From assembly GCA_001949185.1 (NCBI GenBank), contig BDGG01000014.1:752504-816503 (forward strand): a stretch of DNA of 64,000 nt, written 5' to 3'. Under the pieces are notes generated by a model, which worked only from the letters and a program-made list of their open reading frames with translations, searched no databases and was not told where the DNA came from. The position numbers were made by a program, and so were the translations under genes. Below are positions 44,994 through 56,434 of this stretch, one piece after another; position 1 is the first letter of the stretch, and the number at the start of each line of letters is the position of its first letter. This DNA is from Ramazzottius varieornatus. Its lineage: Eukaryota; Tardigrada; Eutardigrada; Parachela; Ramazzottiidae.

Positions 44994-47900
44994 ATGGCTG
45001 ACGAGAAGAAAGGCACCGGAAAGAAGGACAAGAAGGGGAAGAAGGTTGTCATGTCCCTGGACCAGTTCATCGCTGCTCCGGTGGTGGAAGATGTCATTGA
45101 TTGGGCGGCTGAGCTGGATCAGAACCTGCCGATGAATCGAAACTATGGCTCGTCGAGTGCGCCTGTCGCTTTGCCGTCTGGACCGCGTTCCATGATGGGT
45201 GGACCGGACATTGATTATGATGTCTACTCGCATGTCCCGCCGTTCTACCTGGTGATGGACAACGCACCGTTCGACGTGACAGAATTTGACATCATCAAGT
45301 TCTTTGGTAAAGAAATCCACCTGAAAGAGGTGATTCCTTCCATGGAGTTTGGAGGCCAGCGCAATCGTCTAGCACCGCGGGTTGAGTTCGAGACTCGAGA
45401 CATGATGATCAAAGCTCTGCAGGAAAAGCAAAACACGGTAAGAGAGTTTTTCCTAGGATGAGGGGTTTTTGGCGCGACCTTGGCAAATAGTGTTACTCCT
45501 CGAGCAGGGCCGTGCCTTTAGCAAAAGTTGTCCGAGAGTGGAAACGACCATTTTGTGTTTGGGTGTTTTACAGACTTTCATCAAGCGAACGGTGAATTTG
45601 AAGACACTGGAACAGATGATTCCACAGAATCAGGATGTTCGGAGTGGAAAGTATGGCAGTCGCGATTTTCAGAGACGTCCCGAAGACGGGCCAGATCCGA
45701 CACTGGGACAGTGGCGCACGGGGAACGACTCGGGTCCCATGCAGCACAACAACATGCCTCCTCCTGAACGTGACTTTGCGAACCTGCGAGATCGACCTGG
45801 TCCTCCTTCAGACATGGGTCGTCCGCCTTTCAACGACAGTGAGTTTAAAAGACCTCCAACTATTTCTCTCCCGACCGTTCTTTTCTTGCGCAAATTTCCT
45901 CGAGTTTTCCTCGAGTATTTTTCTGACAATTAACCAGTACTGGGTTTCTCTTTTCTAGATCGTCAGAATATGAATATGCGAGATCGAGCACCAATGCGTG
46001 AACCCGGTTCCTTCGAAATCACGCGCAACCAGAATATTCCCCCTCCTGCACAAAACTTCTCTCGGCAGGAACCGCCCAGAGATTTCGGTTTGTTCGAATG
46101 AATTGTCAACCGAATACAAAAACAAATACCCAGAAATTCTTTTTTTTCGTGTGAAGCCTTCTCTCAATTTGGCCGTTTTCCTGATGGAATACGATAGATG
46201 GCATTCACATTTTGGCGCGGCCTTGAGTTTACTGTCATCGACCCGTCGATGTTGCTCCGCGTTGGATGGGGTCTTTGACGCTGCTTTCTGGACGAGTAAT
46301 GCCGTTTCTGTCTTTGCAGAGTTCCGTCGGGGCGGTCCTTCCTTCGAGCGAGCCATCTCGCGCGAAGGTTCAGAGTTTTCAAACGACGGCTCTTCTGCGA
46401 GGTATTCAAGCGCCTACGGTCACCTGCCTCCTCCCGGCTGGGACGGTCGTGCCAGACCGTCACAGCGTGGCGATGACAGGAACGACATGAGACGAAGTCA
46501 TGGCCCCCCTCAGAGCGCCCGCGATGGGGCTTTCAGAACCAACGACTTTAGTCGTGGTAGAGAAGATGTGGTGATTGAGAGGAGGTCCAGTAACACCATG
46601 ATGCACCCACCACCACCCATGCCTCCTCCCATCAACAATCACGTCATAACACGAGACAGACCGCCCAACTTCGAGCAAGAACAACAGCAGATCCAGAGAA
46701 TGCCAGAGAGACCCGAGGATTTCAGAGGACGATCAAGCGATCGAGCGCCACCGCCACGATACCCCGACCGCCACGAGCCTCCTCGCCACCAGGTACCCAA
46801 AATATTCCTAAGAGTAACCGCAAGGATCTAAGAAGAAAGAAAGGCGGAGTTTTGGCATCAGCTCGTTGGAAAATGAGTAGTATCGCGAGAAATAATTGTT
46901 TATTGAAGGGCACGGCCTTGGCTGTTCATGGTGCTGGCTGCCAGGGCCGTGCCCTGCAAAGCGGGTTGATCATCGAAGATCGACGAAAATTGTCAGACGA
47001 GTTTTCTTACCTGATGATCTTGAATGTTTTGCAGGGAGACATACGTCGATCGAGTTTCGAGCAAAGAGACCATCATCAGAATATGGCACCGCCGAGAGAG
47101 CCTCCTCGGATCAACAAGGCGGAAGAGCCTGCCGAACGGCCCAAGCTCATCCTGGCTCCTCGCGCAGTGGACACATCCAGTGGCGCAACGCAGATCACTG
47201 TTCAGCCACCGTCAGCTATCTTTGGTGGCGCCAAACCGGTGGACACTTTAGCCAAAGAACGAGAGATTGAGGAAAAGATCCAGCGAGACTTGGCAGCGGC
47301 GGCGGAAGAAGCCGAGAGGAAGAAAGCGGAAGCGCTGAAAGCCAAGGAACTAGCCACCGCACCTTCGGCAGCGAAGGCAGAGGGAAATGCAGAAGGCAAC
47401 CTGCAGAAGAAAATGAGCGGTTTGAGTTTGAATAACCAAGATGGCAGTTCGAATTTTGACAGACGGAATAATAACAACGGTGGTCATTATGGTCAGCACC
47501 AGCAACGCGGTGGATTCCACAACAGTAACAGCAATAACAGAAACGACCAGAACAAACCAGGTATGTTGGTGATACTAGAACATTTCCTGAACTCTTCCAG
47601 GTAGTTTTTGTCAGATTGAAGACAATTTCTGGGAAGCTGATCATTCTGCTCTGAACTTCCGTGCAATTGTGACAAAAATTTGGTAATGCAGAGAATCGAA
47701 CCGACGCACTTTCAGCAGTCTGCATGATTAAACATTTTGAGCAATTGCGACTCATCTTGCGACTCATGTAACAAACTGGAAGTCCAGGGTTCGATTCTGC
47801 AGTCTGGCTTTTTCGAAAAAACTTTTTCGTGAGGTTTTGTTCGAAGTTTTCTGATTTTGGTCAGTCAGGTTATTCAAAGGGAATTTTCTTGTTTTTCTCA

Positions 47901-48362
47901 GTGTCGATTGTACGTCCCCAACAGCAGAACGCCAACGCGGACGCAAACCTCGTTCATCGATCGAGCCCCGCAGGCAACTTCAAAGTGGCCATCCCTCCTC
48001 GCCACCAGCAGCCAATCGACCGACAACTGTCCGACGTCTCGGGTCGCAGCCAAGACAAGTTGCAGACTCAAGTCTCCGGCGATGGCGAAGAAGAGGACAA
48101 CCGCAAAGTGAGCGGTGGCGACGGTGAGGAGGAGGAGGAGGAAGCGGAGGAAGAGGATGGCTTCACCAAAGTGACCAACCACAAGAAGGAACGTTCTAGC
48201 AACCAAGGACAGTTCACTGGCTCGCGAGTCTTCACGCCCAGTGCCCGAGGAGGCCGTGGGAGAGGGTCGGGAGGTGGGATGAGGGGAGCTCCAGGACCCA
48301 GGAGACCGTACCAAGGTGGCGCGAGAGGTGGAACGACGAGGGGAAGTAGTAATGTTGCTTGA
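44994..48362 (+). CDS. EIF4B: Translation initiation factor eIF4B
   Basis: Six exons, join(44994..45437, 45574..45838, 45959..46087, 46320..46792, 47035..47560, 47902..48362), 765 residues, all phases fit. The start has a full Kozak context (CCACCATGG). A lysine-rich N-terminus with VVMSLDQFIAA is followed by an RRM-like fold (FYLVMDNAPFDVTEFDIIKFF), an Arg/Gly/Asp/Pro-rich middle, and the family signature AIFGGAKPVDTLAKEREIEE with PKLILAPR before it. The C-terminus has an acidic run (GGDGEEEEEEAEEEDGF) and RGG-type boxes (ARGGRGRGSGGGMRG). eIF4B stimulates eIF4A helicase during ribosome recruitment in the cytoplasm. The RRM-like domain is divergent: the RNP1 position reads NRLAPRVEFE, lacking the usual aromatic pair. 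The protein is longer than human eIF4B (611). Confidence 0.9.
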
Positions 48363-49062
48363 AACTCTTCGAATATGCTTCTTCTTTTCTGGATATGAAG
48401 GAGAAAGGTTGTGGGGATCGATCTTGTTGATAATTTTTCACTCTGTTATACTTGCTTTACCACTTTGACATTGTAATCGATTTTCTTTTTTAATCGTAGT
48501 CATGTTTCTGTTGGGGAAGGGAGTCTTTGCAAATGGAACTTTCTGACAGTTGGCGTGTTGTTAATTTAATAAAATTTCTTCATTTGAACTAGCTAAGTTA
48601 GCCGAGGATACCAGTACTGTGTAGATGGAATATCGTCAACCGGGAAGTAAGGGAATCGATGCAGAATCAGAGTGATTTGGCGGAATGGAGTCACCGGAAG
48701 TCAACCGGCAGTTGGCTAGACAGGACTGGGTTGGGCTGTTCGGCCTACCATATCAAATACTGCAGAAAATGGTGGGCGACAAGGCCCACGTTGGAAGTTT
48801 CAATAATATTTATTTTATTTTTGTTTTCCGTCACTTCGTCGTGCTTTTTCTTTCTTGCGGATTATTCCGGTTGTCATATTGTGAACATCGTGTTTACGTC
48901 GTATTTTGGGACGCCTCGAGGAAGATCGAACTGGGTTTGGTGTGGATTTTTATGGAGAAGAACGCTGGGTTGCGGACATCAAGATAGCCCGCGTTTCTCT
49001 GGAAGCGAAATTTGTATTTCAACGCTCCCAGCTCTGACACCTGATCAATTTTGTACAGCATC
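48363..49062. other. eIF4B 3' flank and TMA7 promoter region
   Basis: No exon is seen. The first 200 bp should be eIF4B 3' untranslated region, closed by the AATAAA at 48568. The rest is upstream of TMA7, whose start is close to an AG-rich acceptor-like TTTTGTACAG at about 49050. Confidence 0.45.
48568..48573 (+). promoter_or_regulatory. Polyadenylation signal for eIF4B
   Basis: The canonical AATAAA lies 206 bp after the eIF4B stop, in an AT-rich setting followed by T-rich sequence. It is assigned by position and orientation only. Confidence 0.6.
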
Positions 49063-49715
49063 ATGTCGAGTAGAGAAGGTATGAAAGCGAGCTGTGAGTA
49101 TCGTGATACATGAAGGTTATTTTTTGTCGATGTAGGCGGGAAGAAGAAGCCACTGAAGGCTCCCAAGAAGGACGCGAAAGAGCTGGACGAGGTTAGTCTT
49201 AATCAAGCGATGTCGCAATCAAACGACATGACATTGTGATTTCCGGTTGGTTTCCACCAGGAATGAGGAATCCACCTGGACGAGATGGTCAATGTTTGGT
49301 AACTTTGGTTCCTCTTTCTTGTAGGACGACAAGGCCTTCAAGGAGAAACAGAAAGAACAACAGAAGGCTATGAAGGAAGCGGCGGATAAAGCGGCCAAGA
49401 AAGGACCTTTAGGTTTGGGTGGAAAATGAAACGAGACGTTGGCAAATGAATTTTCCAAGATCGATGTGCTAAGCGGCGCACGCGTTTAGCCAATGTCACC
49501 GAAAATGTGCGCCACTTGGGACTCGACAGCATCGGTTGCCCGAGTGGCGCACCCTTCCAGCCCACTAAGCTGTCGACGTGCGCCGCTTCATGTTACGATC
49601 TGTGTGATGTCATTTGCCGGCGGTGCGTAATTGAAGACCTAAAACTTTACTCGGAGAATAATGCTGAGCTGTTCATGTTGTAGTTGGAGGAGGTATTAAG
49701 AAGTCCGGGAAGTAA
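49063..49715 (+). CDS. TMA7: Translation machinery-associated protein 7
   Basis: Four exons, join(49063..49078, 49136..49191, 49325..49412, 49684..49715), 63 residues. It starts MSSREGGKKKPLKAPKK, continues with ELDEDDKAFKEKQKEQQKAM and ends GPLVGGGIKKSGK. This is nearly the whole TMA7/CCDC72 family length (64 in human) with the conserved basic ends and central helix. The last exon is only 32 bp; without it, an in-frame stop after the splice site (49427) gives a slightly shorter protein missing the conserved IKKSGK. TMA7 copurifies with ribosomes and has been linked to translation efficiency. Intron 3 carries two units of the intronic palindrome. Confidence 0.93.
49471..49589. repeat. Intronic palindrome family, locus 4 (two tandem units)
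   Basis: Units at 49471-49519 and 49542-49589 lie in TMA7 intron 3, spaced 71 bp. The first closes GTGCGCCACTTGGGA; the second opens GAGTGGCGCACCCTTCCAG and closes GTGCGCCGCTT. They are in sense orientation with the gene. Confidence 0.85.
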
Positions 49716-50110
49716 TGGCTTTACAGCGGACCAAGAAAGTGAGAGGCACCCTTTGCCAGATGTGGACCGAAGACGCTCATACCGAGATGCTACTTCCTTT
49801 TTCCCCAAACATCCGAGCTGTCATCGCTGTTTTATATTCCCTCCATTGATCCAGTGCTTAACAAATTACTGGAGTTGTCTTTGTCTTTTGTATAGTATCG
49901 CTTTCTACTGTAGTTTCCAAATGCTGGAAAGTATCGAGGAGCTCTTCGAAACACTGAAGCAGATTGGCTTTTGAGTTTGGCAAAGTTTTCCTCGACAGAA
50001 TTAGTATGAGTAAACACAGCGCAAACATCAGACGAACAGGGAACAGAAAACTCAATAATAAGACCAACATTATTTGGACAGAAAAAAAGATAAAAGAAAA
50101 TAAATCAATG

Positions 50111-52693
50111 CTATAAGAAGCCAGTGGGTCTTTTGGAAAATGTGTTGAGGGACTGGGTCAACGCCTTCTGCATGACATGGACGTTCCGCCCATCCTTTTG
50201 CCGCTCCTGCGTCAGAGCTTCCGTGTAGGTAGTAAGTTCGGCCTTCTCCTTGTCCTGCTTGTCCAGCTGTTGTCGCACATGCTCGTACGTCTTGCGCTTT
50301 TCTTCCGACGCCCGACTTTCGCGCGTTTTCTGTAAAGAGCATTCAACATCATGTATTATTCCTTCCTATTCTTGCACTACAACTTTTCTCTAACATATTC
50401 CACCGCAAGAACGTTGCCACAATTTTCTAATTCGAAGCAAATGCAAAATTTCAGAACTAAAACTGCAATGGGAGCTCAGCAAACAAACTCGACCAGATTG
50501 TTGTCCCAAAGGGCGCACATTTCATTGTCATAGGCTGAAAGAGTGCGCCACTGGAATAAACGTCGGCAAGTTTGTTTGCCCGGGTCCCAAATTATTTTAC
50601 AATCTCTGTAATGAAATGTCCGGAAATTTTGTGGCTTACTGTTTGGAAGTCCCAGTAGTCCACCGTTTCCTTCTGGACCTGCTGCTTCTTCTCCCTCTTG
50701 GCCTTCATTTCCGCGTCGTCCCTGGCATTCTCGTCGATGCGCATCTGCTCGAACCGACGTATGTTCGCGTCGGCTGATTGCCTGTCGTGGACCCTCCGTA
50801 CTTCCTACAAGTGAACAAACCCTGGCTAAGCCCTGCAGATTTCCCATTCAATCAAGAAAGAACCTTACATGCTCGGCAATGTCCGCCAGAATATCGGCTT
50901 TGCTCTTGAGACGTTTCTCCTCTTTCACTTCCTGCTCTTTCTTGTAGGCGTCCGCGTAGTCACTGTGTTCCAGAGAACTCTGCGCTTCTTCTGAAGCCTT
51001 TAGTCTCTTGTTTTCGAGATCTTCCGCCACTAGGTATACACGGTGAATTCGTTCATCCGTCTCACTACAAACATAATTCGGAAAATAAAAATATTCCACA
51101 ATTCGAGCTGTAAACTTGAATGTTTACCTTTTTCTTCTGCGCTGATACGCCACAAGGTTCTTCGTTGCACTGACTTTTCTCTTGACATTTTCATGCCTGA
51201 GGAGTTTCTGAAAGTCTTCGGCGTTGGCTTCAGCCACCTTAATCTTCTCGACCGTTCTGTAGCGCTCTTCCAAGTCCTCCATCTGTGCTTCTTTCGCCGC
51301 CATCTGCAACCTTTTCTCCGCTTCATCCTCCTTTTTCAAGTCCTCATTGTACTGCTTAATCCCCGCTGTCTGCTTTCTCAACAGGTCAAAATCATGCCCA
51401 ACCTTACAATCAAAACACACAAAATTAAATTTGATTTTAAGTAAAAATTGGAAGCTCGGCGAAGATTCCGGGAACATTGTTTTTCCCCAAGTGGCGAACT
51501 TTCCAGCCAATAACACCACTTGCGTACGCCATTCAAAAACTCGAAAAGCTCATCTTTTCAAGTGGCGCGTGGTCTTGGCCACAACAGTGAAAATATGCGC
51601 CACAAAAGAACTCAACAAGTTCGTTTTTCCCGGCGTCGCACGCTTCAAGCTAGTACCACTAAGAATGTGCGCCACTTGGGAAAACGACCTTGTCGAGCTC
51701 GAGCTCCTGAACTAGAAAAAAAATTACGAAAATTTCGAAAATACAAAAAACTGATGATTTTAGGTTACAAACAACATTCTTCTGGCTGTTTGAGGCATTC
51801 TAAACACCTTTTTCGAGTTAATGATGGCCAACATGGCATCAGTGTCTTCCTTCATCTGTTTCCTTTTGAACAGCTTCTGCAGTCTTTCGTTTTCCGCTTG
51901 TCGATCTTCTTCGGCTAGTTCTCCCTTCAGTATCGCCACATCATGGGCTTCCCACTTAGCGGCAACGTTCTTGTGGTGGTTCTGCTGAGTACCTTGACCA
52001 TACTGCGCTTCGATCTCCAGTAGACACTTGTTGACGTTCTTGATTTCGTCCCGCCGATGAAAAAACATCGTCTTGGCGTTGTTCACTACTTCTAGCTTCG
52101 TTGCTTCTTTATACTTTTCCATCTCCACTGCGTCTTCTTTATTCTTTCTCTCGATGTACTCGCGAACCGCTGCGGCGTCTTCCCGGTACGACGGCTGCAA
52201 ACGCAACAGAACAGTCCTTAACCCATTTGAACCGAACGCACACAATCGTGCAAAGGACGTCATGTAACACGAGATAAAACACCTTCACCACGCCGCACAC
52301 AGTCAGGTGCCTGATTATGCATTTGAACGAGGTTGCAGCAGATTAGTAAAGAATTTTGATTTGATTGAGCATGGTGAAATTCCAGTGACTACAAACCTAC
52401 CGTACATTATGCGTATTGATCCAGCTGTCCTTCAGCTTGGCCGAATCATCTTCCATCTTTTGCCGTTCGACGGATATCACCACTGTCTTCTTTCGGACAC
52501 CTCGCTTGGTTTCCGCGACGGACTTGCTAGGTTCGGTTTTGGGGAGCAAAGGGATGTCGTTCAACGGCAGTGTTTGGTGAATGATGTTGAGGAACCTGTC
52601 CATGGGCAGCGCGTTGTGGATGAGACGCTGCTGCGGCGTCATGGTTTGTACGGGCTGGAACGGCGGCACGAAATCCGCGCCATGCTGAGCCAT
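50111..52693 (-). CDS. Ciliary coiled-coil protein, CFAP210-like
   Basis: Seven exons: complement(50111..50329, 50640..50804, 50869..51064, 51128..51402, 51689..51706, 51808..52194, 52406..52693), 515 residues. After a short non-helical N-terminus (FVPPFQPVQTMTPQQRLI) nearly the whole protein is charged coiled coil of the trichohyalin/plectin-homology type: KNKEDAVEMEKYKEATK, AKTMFFHRRDEIKNVN, KKEDEAEKRLQMAAKEAQ, KKEQEVKEEKRLKSKAD. The block starting AKT-x-FF-x-RR-x-EIK aligns with CFAP210 (CCDC173), a doublet-microtubule inner protein of cilia (human 554 residues). CFAP45, CFAP53 and MNS1 are alternatives with the same fold. The fifth coding segment is an 18-bp micro-exon (ELELDK) that keeps the frame but is not proven. 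An upstream exon at about 52788-52859 may be 5' untranslated. Confidence 0.72.
50506..50555. repeat. Intronic palindrome family, locus 5
   Basis: A single unit in inverse orientation on the plus strand lies in a CFAP210-like intron (50330-50639). It reads AAAGGGCGCACATTTCA and closes GAGTGCGCCACTGG. Confidence 0.75.
51487..51680. repeat. Intronic palindrome family, locus 6 (three tandem units)
   Basis: Units at 51487-51537, 51559-51606 and 51632-51680 lie in the CFAP210-like intron between 51402 and 51689, with spacing of 72 and 73 bp. Arms vary (CAAGTGGCGCGTGG, GTCGCACGCTTC; closing GTGCGCCACTTGG), so the units have aged separately. Confidence 0.85.
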
Positions 52694-53151
52694 CGTTCCT
52701 TTCTGCTCCTAGAAACGCATATTCACAACCAATACCTGAAAACTAGCGAACCCCAGAAAACACGAACAGAGTCACTTCCTCCGACAAATCTTACAGACGA
52801 ACTTCGACGGGAGACCCGCTTCGATTCTTTCCTCCTTCTCGAGGAAGTTGCCACGCACCTGTAAAGATAAAACCACGAATTAGTCCGAATAATCCACAAA
52901 CTCTCCCAAGAAGAAACTCTGAGCGAACAGGGAAGTGAACTTCCGGTCTGACTTACATTCGCGAAAAATTACGGATCAAATTTGAATTGATTGATGGAAG
53001 TTACCGTGGACCAGCACACTGCCAATGCTTAACAAATGATAGGATTGTGAAGTCATCCACGTTGTAATTTTCACGCTGCGCTTTGCATCGGCAGGAATTT
53101 TCTGTCTTCTTCTGCAAACCCAAAACGTTTTCACGCTGGTAAAGTGTTCTT
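52694..53151. other. Divergent 5' region, CFAP210-like / phosphatase
   Basis: This holds a possible non-coding or N-terminal exon of the CFAP210-like gene (52788-52859, acceptor CTTTACAG, donor GTAAGA) and the upstream region of the phosphatase gene. TTGAATTGATTGATGG occurs near 52981. Confidence 0.4.
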
Positions 53152-54377
53152 ATGGCTTCTTCGAAGCCGTCCACGCCTTCACTCAGTCAGCATCGTCCAG
53201 GAAAGATCCTAATTGCCTTTGATTTTGACCACACAATCGCCGAGGAGAACACCGATGTCTTCGTCCGACGCCTCCTCGGACCGGAAGGCCTACCAGCAGA
53301 AATCGAAGCACAGCAACGTTCCCTTGGATGGACGAAGTTCATGGGAGCCATACTTCAGCACCTGCACGATAAAGGAATCACCAGCAACCAAATTCGGGAT
53401 TTGATGCAGAGAACACCTCTAACTCCGGGTGGGAGAAAGCTGTCAGAAATCAAATTTTAAAAATGCGTTAATTTGCTATGTTGCCGATTAATCAAAATCA
53501 AGCATACATAAATGGAATGTGACAAGTGACGTCACTGCGATAAATAGCTTAGGCGTGGCTAAGGTGTTTGGCCCGTTCCAATAAAATTGCGGGATGATGG
53601 TCGTGTGCGTAGCCGTACTGACCGACGGGTTTCTGTTCAAACCGTTCATTTGCTCCCGTCGTTAGGAATGGATGTACTTTTACGGTATCTTCATGAGAAA
53701 CACCACGTTTTCGACTGTGTCATCATCTCCGACGCGAACTCGCTCTTCATCTGGTGGATATTACACTTTACAAAACTGGAAGGAGTCTTCCCGCTGTCGA
53801 GCATCTACACCAACCCAGCGCGGATCGACGATACGGACTGTAAGAGACAATCGGGAGCTTGGCAAACAAGCTTGGTTGGCTCGGTTTCTCAAGTGACGCA
53901 CGCTTCAAACCAATAAAACACTGAACATGTGCGCCACTGAAGGAAACAATTTGGCCGCGTCCGCGAACCGAACTCGCATTCCACGTCCAGTCAATTCAGT
54001 TGGAAAGTCTTTCCCTTTCAGGTTTGCGGATAGACTTTTATCATCATAACAGCACTTGTAAACTCAGTGCTCCCAACCTGTGCAAAGGCCGGGTCCTTCA
54101 GGAACACATCTCGCGGATGAAGCGCGAAGAAAACCAAGAGTACCGGACAGTGGTCTTCATCGGTGACGGTCTAAATGACTATTGTCCCGCTGTTCAACTG
54201 GCAGAGACTGACTACATTGCAGCAAGGAAAGGCTATAAACTCATCGAGAAGATCAAGGAAGATCGTTCGGCGGTTGAAGCCAGCTTGGTTCCTTGGACCA
54301 ACGGCAAAGACTTGCTCGACTTTGTACAAAACCTCGAAAAAACGTTCCCACTGTACGTGCCGCAGCTTGTGACATGA
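53152..54377 (+). CDS. PHOSPHO1/2-like HAD phosphatase
   Basis: Three exons, join(53152..53428, 53666..53839, 54022..54377), 268 residues, phases consistent. HAD motif I is IAFDFDHTIAEENTD (nucleophile and acid/base Asp, about 22-36). A helical cap follows (RRLLGPEGLPAEIE, GAILQHLHDKG). Motif II is CVIISDANS. The family's cysteine-rich region (NSTCKLSAPNLCKGRVLQ) and motif III/IV, VVFIGDGLNDYCPA, complete the core. This is the PHOSPHO1 (phosphoethanolamine/phosphocholine) and PHOSPHO2 (pyridoxal phosphate) family; the length, 268, fits either. Substrate cannot be decided by eye. Intron 2 contains one unit of the intronic palindrome. Confidence 0.88.
53890..53940. repeat. Intronic palindrome family, locus 7
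   Basis: One unit lies in the phosphatase intron 53840-54021, sense orientation. It opens CAAGTGACGCACGCTTC, has CAATAAAACACTGAA in the middle and closes GTGCGCCACTGA. Confidence 0.8.
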
Positions 54378-56434
54378 GAGTAGCAACGTCCAGTATTGTC
54401 GAAGCAAGTATTGCCAATGCATGGTTTTGATACTGAAAAGTTCGGTGGAAATATTTAAAGAACCAATTTTTCTTGCGATTACCGCTTTGCTTTCCTGTAT
54501 GGCCAAACGAGCGGCACATCAAAGTCTTGTCTTGTCCGACGGTCTGGCCTTCTTTATGAACCGCAGATTTGCTCTTGTAAACATTGTGGCGCGCTGATGA
54601 TTGACCGACTGACGGAATTACACAATACAAGGAAATTTCCCAAGCAACAGAAAGCGATCCAGGGCGGAGAATCGGCACCCGTCAATACGGGACTGTTCAC
54701 ACGTCGTTGCCATGCCGCAGGTTCAGTAATTTGCACCGTACTGTACACCGTGCTGGTTCGACCAACGGATCTTGAACATATAGAAAGCCTGGCTCGAATA
54801 TCTTTCTGGCGGAGCTGCCATTTGGGAACTTCGGTTGAGCACCTGAATGTCTCACTTTCGATTGATAGATTAATCCTTTTGAATGTTTTACCTGATTACT
54901 TTTGGAAATTTATAGCTGAGTACACGGACCATGCAGTTACCCAACCTCCGAAGTCGAGAAAATATGGTTTGGATCGTTTGCACCGGATTTCAAGACACAA
55001 GAAAGGTCAGTTGATGTTCAGGATCATTTGTCCATGAACTGGAAACGTTGCTTGAGAGCCGGTTGGCGTACAGACTGAAAGCACCGCAAACAGCAATGTC
55101 GAATCTTGATTGTCATGGTCGATTGTTTCGAAAGTCAGTCAAGGAGTGAAAATACCTCACACTAACCGACTCGACAGTACAGTAGAGCGAAAGAGTCGAT
55201 AAGTTAGTCAAAAAGAAAAAGTGCGAAAAAGCACAGTGAAAAGCAAGTGAAAAGGAAGAAAACAAGCAGGAATGTCGGACAAGAGCGGAAAACTAGTTAG
55301 ATGCGTTCTAGATTTTCGTACCTTCATTAAGGTCGATCTTTCCCGTTTCGGACGACAGCTGGTGCGCTCTTGAAGTTGGTCTCAGATGCAAGCTATTGTT
55401 GTAGTAGCCCTTGTCGGTCCAGACGGCAAAGTACTCCAGCATTTGATATCCGTCCAAAGTCACGATTGGCTGGTCAGGATAATATTATGGTAATTCTCCG
55501 GTAGCCACTCTGTGACTGGTACTTCTCATCAAGATATATGCTGTTCTTTGTGCATTAGTTCAATCTTGGCGCGGTGCTTCTTCGGTTCGACCATGGGGTA
55601 TTGCTTCTTTTTGTTCGTCTTTCGCGTGATCCAGTGGTCTTGAGAAGGCGGTTGGCGTAAACAAAGTTCTCGTTTGATGTGCTGCGCACTACTACAAGAT
55701 GCTTGCTGAAAATGGCTGCGTCTGCGGTACGAGTAGTGCTGTTCGTGGTATTGTGACTCCCTGTATTGTCTTGTACGACAAGTTTAGCTCGTACTGCTAT
55801 TCGTTTACGAACTACTCATCATTATAGTCTCTAAGGGCGAATGTCGGTGTGGTCTCGACAAGGGTTCCTGTAAGACAAGCGTCATCATTGTCTTCAGCGA
55901 TTCCAAATCGAGAACATCTGCTTATGTCTACGTAATTCTTGAAAGGTACCACTCATGGAATTTAAAATCAAGTTACAAGTCGTTTAGATTGTTAGCAAGG
56001 CACGCTTGTCCTGACTCCATCGACTCAAGTTAGACAGATGGTAAAATGCTGGGTGACTGCAGTCCGTGCGGCGAGGCAATTTTGAGCCATTGAATTTGAA
56101 ACAAACAGTTCGATATTGCCTTCACATGGCAACCACAATACGAACTTGATTAACACTTAAAAGACCAAGGTGGTACCCCGGTTGCTTGGCGCACCCCAAA
56201 AGCCTTCCAGAATGGCTTCTGTTGAACCTTTTCGTCTCAAATTTTCGCGTTTGCTTTCAGAAACTTTGTCGCTTCCAGTTAAAAAAGACGTGAACTGGCT
56301 AGCAGCTTTCTGAAAATTTCTTGAGAATATTTCTTGAGCATATTTTGTCTTGAGTTGACAGGCCAGATTTTTACTCAAGAGCTGGCTGACGGAAAGCCTG
56401 CTTGAAAATTGGACAGAGAGCTAGTACAGTGGTA
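54378..56434. other. No confirmed gene
   Basis: Apart from the phosphatase 3' flank, the only long frame is a 147-codon plus-strand reading (54597-55037) with no recognisable domain. The 55.0-56.4 kb part shows no coding pattern, repeat or RNA gene. Confidence 0.4.

Noticed and set aside
47711-47810. tRNA-like B box (GGGTTCGATTC) in the eIF4B intron
   Set aside because: No paired acceptor stem, D arm or anticodon arm could be drawn; the match is limited to the T-loop consensus.
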